64,000 bases of DNA from Pyxidicoccus sp. MSG2 (GCF_026626705.1 NZ_JAPNKC010000001.1:10000001-10064000), one strand, 5' to 3'; positions 36,832 to 45,189 are shown, counted from the first letter of the stretch. Notes: generated from the letters alone by a model not told the origin. Made by a program: numbers and translations.

Positions 36832-38379
36832 ATGGAGAAGTTGAAGAGTCCTGGGAATGGAGCGGCCGCATGGAAGTCGCTCGTCGCGGACCTGCCTGCC
36901 TCCCTGGTGGTCTTTCTGGTGGCCCTGCCCCTGTGCATGGGCATCGCGCTCGCGTCGGGCGCGCCCATCATCTCCGGCCTGATTGCCGGCGTGGTGGGAG
37001 GGCTGGTGGTCGGGTTGTTCGGTGGCGCGCCGCTCCAGGTGAGCGGGCCCGCGGCCGGGCTGGCGGTGATGGTCTTCGGTTTCATTCAACAATTGGGGCT
37101 GACGACGACGTTCGCCGTCGTCGCGGCGGCGGGGGTGCTGCAGATGCTCCTGGGCGGGCTGAAGGTGGCGCGCGCGGCGCTGGCCATCTCCCCGGCCGTC
37201 ATCCACGGCATGCTGGCGGGCATCGGCATCCTCATCGTCCTGGGACAGGTGCACATCGTCCTGGGCGGCGCGCCGCAGTCCAGCGCGTGGCAGAACCTGA
37301 AGGAGCTGCCGGGGCAGTTGGCGGACCTGCATGGCCCTGCGGCGATGCTGGGGCTGCTGACCATTGGCCTGCTCGTGCTGTGGCAGGTGATGCCGGTGAA
37401 GCGGCTGAAGGCGGTGCCCGGCCCGCTGGTGGCCGTGGTGGGCGCCACGGCGGTGGCGGCGCTGTGGGGCGCGGATGTGACGCGCGTGCAGCTGCCGGAG
37501 AACCTGCTGGGCAACTTCCAGCTCCCGTCGCTGCCCGAGGGTAACTGGGGCGTGTTCGCGGGCGCCGTCCTGTCGCTGGCGCTGGTGGCCAGCGCGGAGT
37601 CGCTGCTGTGCGCGGTGGCCACGGACAAGATGCACTCGGGGCCGCGCGCCAACCTGGACAAGGAGCTGTTCGCGCAGGGGCTGGCGAACACCGTGTCCGG
37701 CCTCGTCGGTGGGCTGCCCATCTCCGGCGTCATCGTGCGCAGCGCGGCGAACGTCGGTGCCGGCGCGAAGACGCGGATGTCTGGCTTCATGCACGGCGTG
37801 TGGCTGCTGCTCTTCGTCACGCTGCTGGGCTCCGTCGCGGGCCTGGTGCCCCTGACGGTGCTGGCCGGCCTGCTCGTGGTGGTCGGCGTGAAGCTGGTGA
37901 ACGTGGACCACATCCGTGAGCTGCACCACCGCGGCGAGCTGCCCGTCTACCTCGTCACCGTCGCGGGCGTCGTCGGCATCAACCTGCTGGCGGGCATCGG
38001 ACTGGGGCTGCTCGTGGCGATGCTGCGGCTGTTGTGGCACCTGGGCAGCGTCCGCGTGGACGTGCGCAAGAAGGGCGAGGCGTATCAGGTCAGCGTGTCG
38101 GGTGCGCTCACCTTCGTGGGCGTGCCGCGGCTGTCCACGGCGCTGGCGCAGGTGCCCACCGGCGCGCGGGTGGAGCTGGACCTGGCGCTGGAGACGCTGG
38201 ACCACTCCGGGCACGAGGCCCTGGAGAACTGGTGTGACACGCACCGCAAGACGGGCGGCAGCGTGAGCAGTGAGTCGCTGGAGGAGATCTGGACCCACAA
38301 GGGCACCCGCAGGTCGGCCGCGTCGGCCCTGGCCGAGCGGGTCTCTTCGAACAATCTCGTTTCTGGAGGTGCACAGTGA
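36832..38379 (+). CDS. SulP-family anion (probable bicarbonate) transporter with STAS domain
   Basis: This 515-residue membrane transporter starts at MEKLKSPGNGAAAWKSL, preceded by GGAGG at 5 nt. An upstream GTG at 36796 is less likely. It has ten or more hydrophobic helices. Early SulP signatures are LVVFLVALPLCMGIALASGAPIISGLIAGVVGG and GPAAGLAVMVFGFIQQLG, followed by AESLLCAVATDKMHSG and GLPISGVIVRSAANVGAGAKTRMSGFMHG. The last 110 residues form a STAS-like domain (VSGALTFVGVPRLSTALAQVP). The 4-nt overlap with a carbonic anhydrase gene strongly suggests bicarbonate as substrate, as in known SulP-CA pairs. Sulfate cannot be excluded. Confidence 0.88.
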   Translation: MEKLKSPGNGAAAWKSLVADLPASLVVFLVALPLCMGIALASGAPIISGLIAGVVGGLVVGLFGGAPLQVSGPAAGLAVMVFGFIQQLGLTTTFAVVAAAGVLQMLLGGLKVARAALAISPAVIHGMLAGIGILIVLGQVHIVLGGAPQSSAWQNLKELPGQLADLHGPAAMLGLLTIGLLVLWQVMPVKRLKAVPGPLVAVVGATAVAALWGADVTRVQLPENLLGNFQLPSLPEGNWGVFAGAVLSLALVASAESLLCAVATDKMHSGPRANLDKELFAQGLANTVSGLVGGLPISGVIVRSAANVGAGAKTRMSGFMHGVWLLLFVTLLGSVAGLVPLTVLAGLLVVVGVKLVNVDHIRELHHRGELPVYLVTVAGVVGINLLAGIGLGLLVAMLRLLWHLGSVRVDVRKKGEAYQVSVSGALTFVGVPRLSTALAQVPTGARVELDLALETLDHSGHEALENWCDTHRKTGGSVSSESLEEIWTHKGTRRSAASALAERVSSNNLVSGGAQ

Positions 38380-39137
38380 AGAAGCTCATCCGTGGTCTGC
38401 TCGACTTCCAGCTCAACGCCCGTCCGGGGTACCGCGACGTCTTCGCGAAGCTGGCCAAGGGCCAGTATCCCGACTGCCTGTTCATCTCCTGCGCGGACAG
38501 CCGCGTGGTGCCGAACCTGCTCGTGTCCATGGACCCGGGAGACCTGTTCGTGGTCCGCAACGTGGGCAACCTGGTGCCGCCCTCGGACGCCGACGGCCAC
38601 TCCACGGGAGACCAGTCCGAGCCCGCGGCGCTGGAGTTCTCGCTGCAGCACCTGCCGGTGGAGGACGTGGTCATCTGCGGCCACTCGAGCTGCGGCGCGA
38701 TGAAGGCCATCCTGGCGGGAGGCGTGGGGCCGGAGACGCCCAACCTGGCCCACTGGCTCACGCACGGCCAGGGCGCGCTGCGCGCGCTGCGCGCCGGGAG
38801 CCCGGTGGGCGAGGGGCTGCCGGAGCATGACCGGCTCTCCCAGCTCAACGTCCTCCAGCAGCTGGAGCACATCAGGACGTACCCGCTGGTGAAGGAGCGG
38901 CTCGCGGCGGGCACGCTCCGGCTGCATGGCTGGTGGTTCGACATCGCCCATGCCCAGGTCCACGCCTGGCGCCCCACGCAGGGCCGCTTCGTCCCCATGG
39001 ACGAGCTGGTGGGGGAGGCGCTGCTGCGGGAGCTGGGCGGGGGCACGTCCATGACGGACGCCGAGCCCTCGGCGAATGACGCCGCGGGGCCGAAGTCCGC
39101 TACGCCCCCGTGGCTCTCCGTCGCCAACGGGCGCTGA
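38376..39137 (+). CDS. Beta-class carbonic anhydrase
   Basis: The enzyme interconverts carbon dioxide and bicarbonate. The 253-residue protein begins at a GTG overlapping the transporter stop by 4 nt. Zinc ligands and the catalytic dyad are all visible: Cys39, Asp41 and Arg43 in CADSR, and His103 and Cys106 in CGHSSCGAM. EYSLQHL-type EFSLQHLPVEDVVI precedes the second motif, as in the family. The C-terminus after about residue 215 is a variable tail. Coupling to the SulP gene indicates that imported bicarbonate is dehydrated, or that CO2 is trapped, inside the cell. Confidence 0.93.
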   Translation: MKKLIRGLLDFQLNARPGYRDVFAKLAKGQYPDCLFISCADSRVVPNLLVSMDPGDLFVVRNVGNLVPPSDADGHSTGDQSEPAALEFSLQHLPVEDVVICGHSSCGAMKAILAGGVGPETPNLAHWLTHGQGALRALRAGSPVGEGLPEHDRLSQLNVLQQLEHIRTYPLVKERLAAGTLRLHGWWFDIAHAQVHAWRPTQGRFVPMDELVGEALLRELGGGTSMTDAEPSANDAAGPKSATPPWLSVANGR

Positions 39138-39214
39138 CGCAAGCGGGCAGGCAGGCGGGGGACGGCGCGAAAGGCGCCGTCCTCTTGTTGGAAAAAGGGC
39201 GCGAGCGAGGAAGG

Positions 39215-40072
39215 ATGCCCTCGCCTTCGATGACTCCCTTCCTCTTCACGCTCGTCGTCCTCTGCTTCTCCGTGGGCGCGGGACTGCTGGGCTCCCTGCT
39301 GGGCATTGGCGGCGGGCTCATCCTGATTCCCGTCCTCACGCTGTGGCTGAAGGTGGACATCCACTACGCGGTGGGGGCGTCCATCGTCTCCGTCATCGCC
39401 ACCTCCAGCGGCGCGGCGGCGGCGTACGTGCGGGACAGGATGGCCAACATGCGGGTGGCCATGTTCCTGGAGCTGGCCACCACGGCGGGCGCGCTCACCG
39501 GCGCGTACCTGGCCGGCCTCGTCGCCGGGCGCGTGGTGTACCTCGTCTTCGGCACCGTGATGGCGTACTCGGCGCTGGCCATGCTCCGGCGGATGCAGGC
39601 GCATGAAGAGACGCTGGTGCCCGCGGACGCGCTGGCGGACCGGCTGGCGCTGCACGGCAGCTACTGGGACGAGGCCTCCGGGCGCGAGGTGCCCTACCGC
39701 GTCACCCGGCCGCTGCTGGGGCTGGGGCTGATGTACGTGGCGGGCACGGTGAGCGGGCTTCTGGGCATCGGCTCGGGGGCGCTGAAGGTGCCGGCCATGG
39801 ACCTGGCCATGCGGCTGCCGCTGAAGGTGTCCACCGCCACCAGCAACTTCATGATTGGCGTGACGGCGGCGGCCAGCGCGGGCGTCTACTTCGCACGCGG
39901 CTACATCGACCCGTTCATCGCGGGGCCGGTGTGCGTGGGCGTCACGCTGGGCGCGTGGCTGGGCTCGCGCCACCTGATGTCGCGGATGAACAACACCTGG
40001 CTGCGCGGGCTCTTCGTCCTCGTGCTGCTGTGGGTGGCGTATGAGATGTTGCACAAGGGGTGGGTGTCATGA
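39215..40072 (+). CDS. TauE/SafE (DUF81) family membrane transporter
   Basis: This is a predicted 285-residue, roughly eight-helix membrane protein of the sulfite exporter TauE/SafE family. I begin at MPSPSMTPFLFTLVVL, where GAGGAAGG lies directly upstream. The more distant start at 39110 would read through unrelated sequence. Two related halves each carry the family motif: GLLGSLLGIGGGLILIPVL near the N-terminus, and GTVSGLLGIGSGALKVPAMDL in the second half. The substrate is unknown. It overlaps the DUF1634 gene by 4 nt. Whether it shares the sigma-54 transcript upstream is unclear, since 77 nt separate it from the carbonic anhydrase gene. Confidence 0.87.
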   Translation: MPSPSMTPFLFTLVVLCFSVGAGLLGSLLGIGGGLILIPVLTLWLKVDIHYAVGASIVSVIATSSGAAAAYVRDRMANMRVAMFLELATTAGALTGAYLAGLVAGRVVYLVFGTVMAYSALAMLRRMQAHEETLVPADALADRLALHGSYWDEASGREVPYRVTRPLLGLGLMYVAGTVSGLLGIGSGALKVPAMDLAMRLPLKVSTATSNFMIGVTAAASAGVYFARGYIDPFIAGPVCVGVTLGAWLGSRHLMSRMNNTWLRGLFVLVLLWVAYEMLHKGWVS

Positions 40073-40521
40073 GCGAGGGGCCGGAGTCGCAGCGTGGGGA
40101 GCAGGTCGTCGCCCCCGCGCTGGAGGTGGAGTCCGAGCCAATACCGCTCGTCCCGGAGCTGCTCATCAGTGATTTGCTGCGCTACGGCGTGCTGGCCAGC
40201 CTGACGCTGGTGACGCTGGGCACGCTGGTGACCTTCCTGCGCCACCCGGACTACCTCGTCTCGTCGGAGGCCCTGCAGCGCCTCACCGCGCCGCACCCGG
40301 TGCCGCACGGCCTGTCGGACGTGGTGGCCGGGGCCATGGCCGCGCGCGGGCAGTCCTTCGTCATGTCCGGACTGCTGGTGATGATGGCGGTGCCGGTGAT
40401 GCGCGTGGCGCTGTCGCTGCTCATCTTCCGGCAGCAGCGGGACACGCGCTACGTGGCCATCACCACCACGGTGCTGGCCCTGCTCGTGCTGTCCTTCATC
40501 CTGGGCGCGGCGGAGGGCTGA
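40069..40521 (+). CDS. DUF1634 small membrane protein
   Basis: This 150-residue protein starts at an ATG inside the stop region of the upstream transporter gene (ATGA overlap). It has three hydrophobic helices: LLRYGVLASLTLVTLGTLVTFL, SFVMSGLLVMMAVPVMRVALSLLIF and YVAITTTVLALLVLSFILGAA. The pattern ISDLLRYGVLAS...G..V.F.R is that of DUF1634, a family usually encoded right after TauE/SafE transporters. It probably assists that transporter. The biochemical role is unknown. Confidence 0.8.
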   Translation: MSEGPESQRGEQVVAPALEVESEPIPLVPELLISDLLRYGVLASLTLVTLGTLVTFLRHPDYLVSSEALQRLTAPHPVPHGLSDVVAGAMAARGQSFVMSGLLVMMAVPVMRVALSLLIFRQQRDTRYVAITTTVLALLVLSFILGAAEG

Positions 40522-40526
40522 CGCCT

Positions 40527-41024
40527 TCAGCGCCTGTCGCCGGGGCGCCGCACCGGCCGGCCCGGCGTGGCCCACCACGCGAGGGTGAAGCCCTTGTCGG
40601 AGAGCGGCCTCAGCGCCATGGCGGTGCCCTTGCGCAGCTTCTCCGGCAATTCCTCGCCGTCGAGCGCGAGCGTGGCCGCGCGCTCCAGCGAGGGGTTGTG
40701 GCCCACCAGCGCCCAGCCCGGCCCCAGGTGGCGGGCCAGCTTGAGGATGCGCTTGTGCGCGCCCGGCCCAGGCACCAGCGCGGGGTGGACCTCCACGCTG
40801 GACAGGCCAAAGGCCTCGCAGAGCAGCTCCGCCGTCTGCACCGCGCGCACCAGCGGGCTGGTGACGATGCCCGTCAGTGGCGTGAGGCGCGCCAGCCGGC
40901 GCGCGTGGTGGCGGAAGGCCGCGCGGCCCTCGGAGGTGAGGGCGCGGGCCTCATCGCCCAGCTCATGGGAGTCCTCCGCCACGGCGTGGCGGACCAGCAG
41001 CAACGGTAGCTCTCGGGGAGACAT
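40527..41024 (-). CDS. SixA-like histidine phosphatase
   Basis: This is a 165-residue histidine-phosphatase-superfamily protein resembling SixA, which removes phosphate from phosphohistidine proteins. The catalytic LVRHAVAED motif puts the nucleophile His near residue 12. The family segments TSPLVRAVQTAELL and LVGHNPSLERAATLAL supply the second Arg and His. Length and the short insert-free fold match SixA rather than phosphoglycerate mutase. The protein target is not indicated. It is convergent with the DUF1634 gene and transcribed in the same direction as the phosphoesterase upstream. Confidence 0.85.
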   Translation of the reverse strand: MSPRELPLLLVRHAVAEDSHELGDEARALTSEGRAAFRHHARRLARLTPLTGIVTSPLVRAVQTAELLCEAFGLSSVEVHPALVPGPGAHKRILKLARHLGPGWALVGHNPSLERAATLALDGEELPEKLRKGTAMALRPLSDKGFTLAWWATPGRPVRRPGDRR

Positions 41025-41142
41025 GGTGGCGGCGGTGAATCACACCGCCCCGGCCCACGCGCAAGCAACGGCACTGCGACAACCGTGTGTCCAGGCGTCC
41101 GGAAGTGGCTGTTGGACACTCCCTCGAAGGCCGCCGGGAGGC

Positions 41143-42086
41143 TCAACCTTCCATGTCGTTGAGGATGTCCAGCGGCAGCGGGCTGGCGTCCGTCACGGTG
41201 CCATCCATGTCCGCGGGCAGGGTGCCGGGGTCCACTTCCGTCGGCGGCCGGCCGTCGAGCGGCGTGGCCAGGTTGCGCGCGACGGCGCCGGGCGGCGGGC
41301 GGAGCACGGGGCCCGGAGGAGGCAGGCCGGAGTGGCGGCGCGCGGCCTCCAGCAGCGCGTTGTGGTGGCGGTAGCGCGCCTCCACCAGCTTGTGGATGAG
41401 CAACGGGCCGCCGGGCACGCGCCTCGCGGTGAGGGCTTGCGTGCCTTGCGCACCGGGTAGCGCACGCGGCGGATCTGCACCCGCCAGCCCTTGGGCGTGA
41501 AGGTGAAGACGCCGTAGGCGGGGCGTAGATCCCCGTCGCGCGGAATGCCCGCGCTGGCCACGTCGGCGATGAGCATCCGGCCCACGCGGCGGCGGTAGGG
41601 GAAGTGCAGGTGCCCGAAGGCGCACGCGGCTGCGTCCAGGTGGTTGAAGAAGCGGCGCACCGCCACGTCGTCCAGCGTCGGGTCCAGCGACTCCTCGAGG
41701 TTGCGAGGGTTGGCGTGGCAGACGAAGAGGTCCTGTCCCTTGCGCGGCGTGTAGCGCACGGAGAAGGGGAGGGCGCCCAGCTTCTGCAGCAGCTCTCCGC
41801 CGAGCTGGTCTCTCGTCCAGCGCAGCAGCTCCGTCTTCCAGTGGTCCCGCTCGCGGTAGGCCCCACCCAGGTAGTTGCCCGCGAGGTAGCAGTCGGTGTT
41901 GCCCATCAGCACCGAGTCGCAGCGGTCGAAGAGCAGGTCCACCGTCTCGCGCGGGTGCGCGCCGCGCAGCGCGAGGTCTCCGGCCGCGACGATGTAGTCG
42001 GGCGCCACCGAGCGCGTGATGTCCTCGAGGACAGCCTCGCAGGCAGGAAGATTGCCGTGGATGTCCGCGAGGATAGCGACCCGCAT
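41143..42086 (-). CDS. Metallophosphoesterase (YfcE/MJ0936-like) with an apparent frameshift
   Basis: The N-terminal 220 residues form a calcineurin-like phosphoesterase: ILADIHGNLPA (DxH), VAAGDLALRG (GD), LMGNTDCYL (GNxD/GNHD variant), FVCHANP (H) and FGHLHFPY (GHxH). After VRKARKP, near 41430-41438, the annotated frame becomes an implausible Arg/Ala/Thr run ending at 41193. The neighbouring frame reads a normal sequence, ARRVPGGPLLIHKLVEARYR and on to LDILNDMEG, stopping at 41143. One missing base, for example AAGCCC in place of AAGGCCC, explains this. The intact protein would have about 314 residues. This could be a real mutation or a sequence error. The catalytic core is untouched. Confidence 0.75.
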
Positions 42087-42098
42087 GGTCGCCCCATC

Positions 42099-43463
42099 CT
42101 ATCCGGTCGCAGCCTTGGGGGGAGCGGCCCGGGGAAGAAAAATGGTGAAGGTGCTGCCCTCGTTGGGCTGGCTCTCCACCTTGACCTCCCCCTCCATGGC
42201 CTGCAGCAGGTGCTTGACGATGGAAAGGCCCAGGCCGGTGCCGCCCATGTCGCGGCTGCGACCCTTGTCCACCCGGTAGAAGCGCTCGAAAATGCGGGAC
42301 AGGTGCCGGGGTTCGATTCCCAGCCCGGTGTCCTTCACTCGCACCACGCAGCGGTCTTCCTCACACGCACCGTATACGTCCACCCGTCCGCCGGCCGGCG
42401 TGTACTTCACCGCGTTGTCCAGGAGGTTGAGGAGCACCTGCTCCACCGCGCGCGGGTCTCCCAGGGCTCGCAGCTCCGCCGGGACATGGAGTGAAACCCG
42501 CTGCGACTTGCCCTCGGCCTTGGGGCGCACCGTGTCGGCGGCGCGGGCGGCGGCCTCGGCCAGCGTCACCTCGGTGAGCGTCAGGCGCACCTCGCGTGAC
42601 TCCAGGCGCGACAGCTCCAGCAGGTCCTCCACCAGCTCGGAGAGGCGCTCGGACTGGCGGTGGATGATTTCCACCATCTTCGGTGCCATGACGGGGTCAT
42701 TGAGCGCGCCGCCCTGGAGCGTCTCCGCGTAGCCGCGGATGGCGGTAATCGGCGTGCGCAGCTCGTGGGAGACGTTGGCCACGAAGTCCTTGCGCACGTT
42801 CTCCAGGTGCCGCAGCTCGGTGATGTCGTGGAAGACGGCGGCGCTGCCCGGCAAGTCACGGCCCAGCGGTGTCACCCGGACGGACAGCGTGCGGGGGAAC
42901 AGCCCCTCCAGCGCCAGCTCGAGCCGGGTGGAGGCGCCCTCGCCGCACGCGCGCATCACCGCGTCATGGAGCTCGTCGTTGCGCAGCAGCGCGAGCGGGC
43001 GCTGGCCGATGAGTCCTCCCGAGACGGTGGGCTGGAGGATGTCGCGGAGCGCGTCGTTGTGGCGCACCACGGTGCCCTCGGCGTCCGTCACCCAGACGCC
43101 CTCGGCCATGCCGTCCAGCACGGCGGTGAGGGTGCGGGCCTCCTGGGTGAGCTGCGTGTTCTGCGCGGACAGCCGGGCGTGGAGCGTGTCGATGGCGCCC
43201 TCCAGGTTGGCCACCTCTTCCAGCTGGTCCGGGTCCGGCGCGGTGGGCGCGAGCGCGCCTTCGGCACGGCCTCGCGTGTGGAGGGCCAGCGTGTCCAGCT
43301 GCCGCTGCAGGTTCCCCCGGCTGACGCCCAGGGCCATGAGGGAGCCGGCCAGCGTGACGAGCGCCGCGGCCAGCGCGCCGCCGGGCGTGTCCAGCACGGC
43401 GACGAGCACCGCCACCACGAGGGCTGGCAGCAGCAGCGGGAGGAGGATGGCGCGCACGGGCAT
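42099..43463 (-). CDS. PhoR-like sensor histidine kinase
   Basis: This 454-residue membrane kinase starts at MPVRAILLPLLLPALVVAVL. Two adjacent N-terminal helices (about 5-24 and 29-46) leave almost no periplasmic loop, as in PhoR. A PAS domain follows at about 110-215 (TAVLDGMAEGVWVTDAEGTVV). HisKA has phospho-acceptor His233 in ANVSHELRTPITAIRGYAE. The ATPase has VLLNLLDNAVKYTPAGG, VKDTGLGIEPRHLSRIFERFYR and GGTGLGLSIVKHL. It lies 19 nt downstream of its probable partner regulator. The architecture matches PhoR, so phosphate sensing through the Pst/PhoU complex is likely, but this is an inference. Confidence 0.88.
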   Translation of the reverse strand: MPVRAILLPLLLPALVVAVLVAVLDTPGGALAAALVTLAGSLMALGVSRGNLQRQLDTLALHTRGRAEGALAPTAPDPDQLEEVANLEGAIDTLHARLSAQNTQLTQEARTLTAVLDGMAEGVWVTDAEGTVVRHNDALRDILQPTVSGGLIGQRPLALLRNDELHDAVMRACGEGASTRLELALEGLFPRTLSVRVTPLGRDLPGSAAVFHDITELRHLENVRKDFVANVSHELRTPITAIRGYAETLQGGALNDPVMAPKMVEIIHRQSERLSELVEDLLELSRLESREVRLTLTEVTLAEAAARAADTVRPKAEGKSQRVSLHVPAELRALGDPRAVEQVLLNLLDNAVKYTPAGGRVDVYGACEEDRCVVRVKDTGLGIEPRHLSRIFERFYRVDKGRSRDMGGTGLGLSIVKHLLQAMEGEVKVESQPNEGSTFTIFLPRAAPPKAATG

Positions 43464-43482
43464 GGGCCTGGGCGTCCTTGGC

Positions 43483-44163
43483 CTACGGAGGGCTGAGCTT
43501 GTAGCCCACGCCGCGCACCGTCTCGATGATGTCACCCGCGGGGCCCAGCTTCTCGCGCAGCCGCTTGATGTGTGTGTCCACGGTGCGGGTGTGGATTTCG
43601 GCCTGGATGCCCCAGACGTCGGACAGGAGCACCTCGCGCGTCTGCACGCGGTCGCTGCGCTCCATCAGGGTGCGCAGCAGGCGGAACTCCAGGGCGGTGA
43701 GCACCACCTCCGCGTCCTTCACGCGCACCTGGTGGCGCGAGGTGTCCAGGGAGATGTCGCCGGAGGTCAGCAGCGCCGCCGGGCCTTCCTCCACGTCCCC
43801 GCGGCGCAGCACCGCCTTGACGCGCAGGAGCAGCTCGCGGACGGAGAAGGGCTTCACCACGTAGTCGTCCGCGCCCAGCTCCAGGCCCTGCACGCGGTCC
43901 GTCTCCTGGCCCTTCGCGCTGACGATGATGACGGACGTCTTGCGCAGCTCCGTGTCGAGCTTGAGCATGCGCAGCACCTCACTGCCCGCGATGTCTGGCA
44001 GCATCAGGTCCAGCAGCACCAGGTCCGGGGGCTGCGCGCGCGCCTTGGAGAGGCCGCCCGCGCCGGTGTTCGCCGTCTCCGTTTCGAAGCCGGCGGCCCG
44101 GAGGTTGTATTCGACGAGTCCGGCGAGGTCCTGCTCGTCCTCGATGATCAGGATGCGCGACAT
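43483..44163 (-). CDS. PhoB-like (OmpR family) response regulator
   Basis: This is a 226-residue response regulator. The receiver has Asp52 (LLDLMLPDIAG), Ser in IIVSAKGQE and Lys in YVVKPFSVREL. The winged-helix output domain includes LTALEFRLLRTLMERSDRVQTREVLLSDVWG and TRTVDTHIKRLREKLG. It closely resembles the regulator beside the pst genes at 32850, so the two are probably paralogues. It is co-transcribed with the PhoR-like kinase. The gene is divergent from yceD, with a 298-bp intergenic region containing a Pho-box-like repeat and nested inverted repeats. Confidence 0.9.
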   Translation of the reverse strand: MSRILIIEDEQDLAGLVEYNLRAAGFETETANTGAGGLSKARAQPPDLVLLDLMLPDIAGSEVLRMLKLDTELRKTSVIIVSAKGQETDRVQGLELGADDYVVKPFSVRELLLRVKAVLRRGDVEEGPAALLTSGDISLDTSRHQVRVKDAEVVLTALEFRLLRTLMERSDRVQTREVLLSDVWGIQAEIHTRTVDTHIKRLREKLGPAGDIIETVRGVGYKLSPP

Positions 44164-44334
44164 GAGGTCCTCTCGAAGCTTCTGGCGTGCCGCGAGCAGG
44201 CGGCCAGACGGCAGCGGGGACGCATGTCCCCCGGGAGGGCTTCCCCGGTCCGCCTCGCGAAAGGGACAACCCTCGCGCGACCACCATCCTGCCCGTGCAT
44301 CAAACCGGCTCCATCAAAGCGTTATCTGAAGAAT

Positions 44335-44383
44335 CCACGAAGGGCTCGCCACAGGGGGTGACGGTGGCGTGACATCTTCGTGG
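44335..44383. promoter_or_regulatory. Nested inverted repeats with a Pho-box-like direct repeat
   Basis: This lies in the 298-bp divergent region (44164-44461). Outer arms CCACGAAG/CTTCGTGG are perfect over 8 bp and enclose inner arms CGCCAC/GTGGCG. Read on the minus strand the middle contains TGTCACG-CCAC-CGTCACC, two similar units spaced 11 bp, as in Pho boxes. It could be an operator for the PhoB-like regulator or an RNA hairpin. The rest of the gap shows nothing else clear apart from the yceD promoter. Confidence 0.35.
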
Positions 44384-44403
44384 CGGAGTTGGACAAGGTC
44401 GTG

Positions 44404-44432
44404 TTGACCGGGGAGGGGCCGCCCTCTATGTT
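44404..44432 (+). promoter_or_regulatory. Housekeeping sigma promoter for yceD
   Basis: TTGACC and TATGTT are separated by exactly 17 nt. The predicted start near 44439 leaves a leader of about 23 nt before the yceD ATG, with little Shine-Dalgarno sequence visible. This is the best vegetative promoter match in the window. Confidence 0.65.
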
Positions 44433-44461
44433 GCCCGCCCTCTTTTGACTGAAAGTCGTAA

Positions 44462-45064
44462 ATGCTCGTAAAGATTGAACAAATCAAGGAGACGGGGCTT
44501 CAGCTCAACGAGCCCATCGGTCTCAACCTGCTCGGCGAGGCGCTGGGCGGCGGCGAGTCCGGCGAGGACACCGGCTTCCGTGCCGCGGGCCCGTCCACCC
44601 TCAAGGCGTCGCTGCGCAAGGTGAGCGGCGGCGTGCTGCTGGAGGGGCAATTCACGGCGACTGTCACCAGCCAGTGCAAGCGCTGCCTGGGCGACGTGGA
44701 GATGAAGGTGCCCGTGTCCTTCACCCTCAACCTGGTGCCGAAGGCGCTCGTCCACGGGGACGACTACCTGAAGGACGACGAGTCCCTCATGGAGAAGAAG
44801 GAGCGCAGCCAGGGTGAGACGGGTGGCTCCTTCGAGCTGGACGACGCGGACCAGGAGGTCTTCGACGGGAAGGTCATCGACCTGGACCCCATCGTCCGGG
44901 AGCAGCTGATCCTGGCCCTGCCGCTGACCACCGTCTGCCGCGAGGACTGCAAGGGCCTGTGCCCCCAGTGCGGCATCAACCGCAACGACGCGACGTGCTC
45001 GTGCGAGACGAAGCCGGTGGACCCGCGCCTGGCGCCGCTGAAGAACATCAAGCTGGGCAACTGA
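44462..45064 (+). CDS. yceD: YceD/DUF177 family protein
   Basis: This 200-residue DUF177 protein is linked to 23S rRNA accumulation and ribosome assembly in other bacteria. It shows a first Cys pair in VTSQCKRCLGDVEM, an acidic middle section, and DLDPIVREQLILALPLTTVCREDCKGLCPQCGINRN near the C-terminus, where four Cys could bind zinc. The ending DPRLAPLKNIKLGN is typical. In most bacteria yceD is followed at once by rpmF on the same strand. Here rpmF lies downstream but inverted, with a terminator between the two. Confidence 0.9.
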   Translation: MLVKIEQIKETGLQLNEPIGLNLLGEALGGGESGEDTGFRAAGPSTLKASLRKVSGGVLLEGQFTATVTSQCKRCLGDVEMKVPVSFTLNLVPKALVHGDDYLKDDESLMEKKERSQGETGGSFELDDADQEVFDGKVIDLDPIVREQLILALPLTTVCREDCKGLCPQCGINRNDATCSCETKPVDPRLAPLKNIKLGN

Positions 45065-45112
45065 CGCGCCGCGGGCCGCGTGAAGACGCGCGGCCCGGTG
45101 GCGGAAACGACG

Positions 45113-45149
45113 AGGGCCGCGACCTCCAGATGGAGGCGCGGCCCTTGTT
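45113..45149. terminator. Bidirectional terminator between yceD and rpmF
   Basis: Arms GGGCCGCG-A-CCTCC and GGAGGCGCGGCCC form about 13 pairs with one bulge and a tiny loop, followed by TTGTTG. A second hairpin (GCGGGCCGCG/CGCGCGGCCCG) lies just before, at 45070-45096. Convergent genes on both sides fit a shared terminator. Confidence 0.8.
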
Positions 45150-45189
45150 GCTACCGGCGCTCAGGAAGGGCGCCGTCCGGGCGGGAGTG

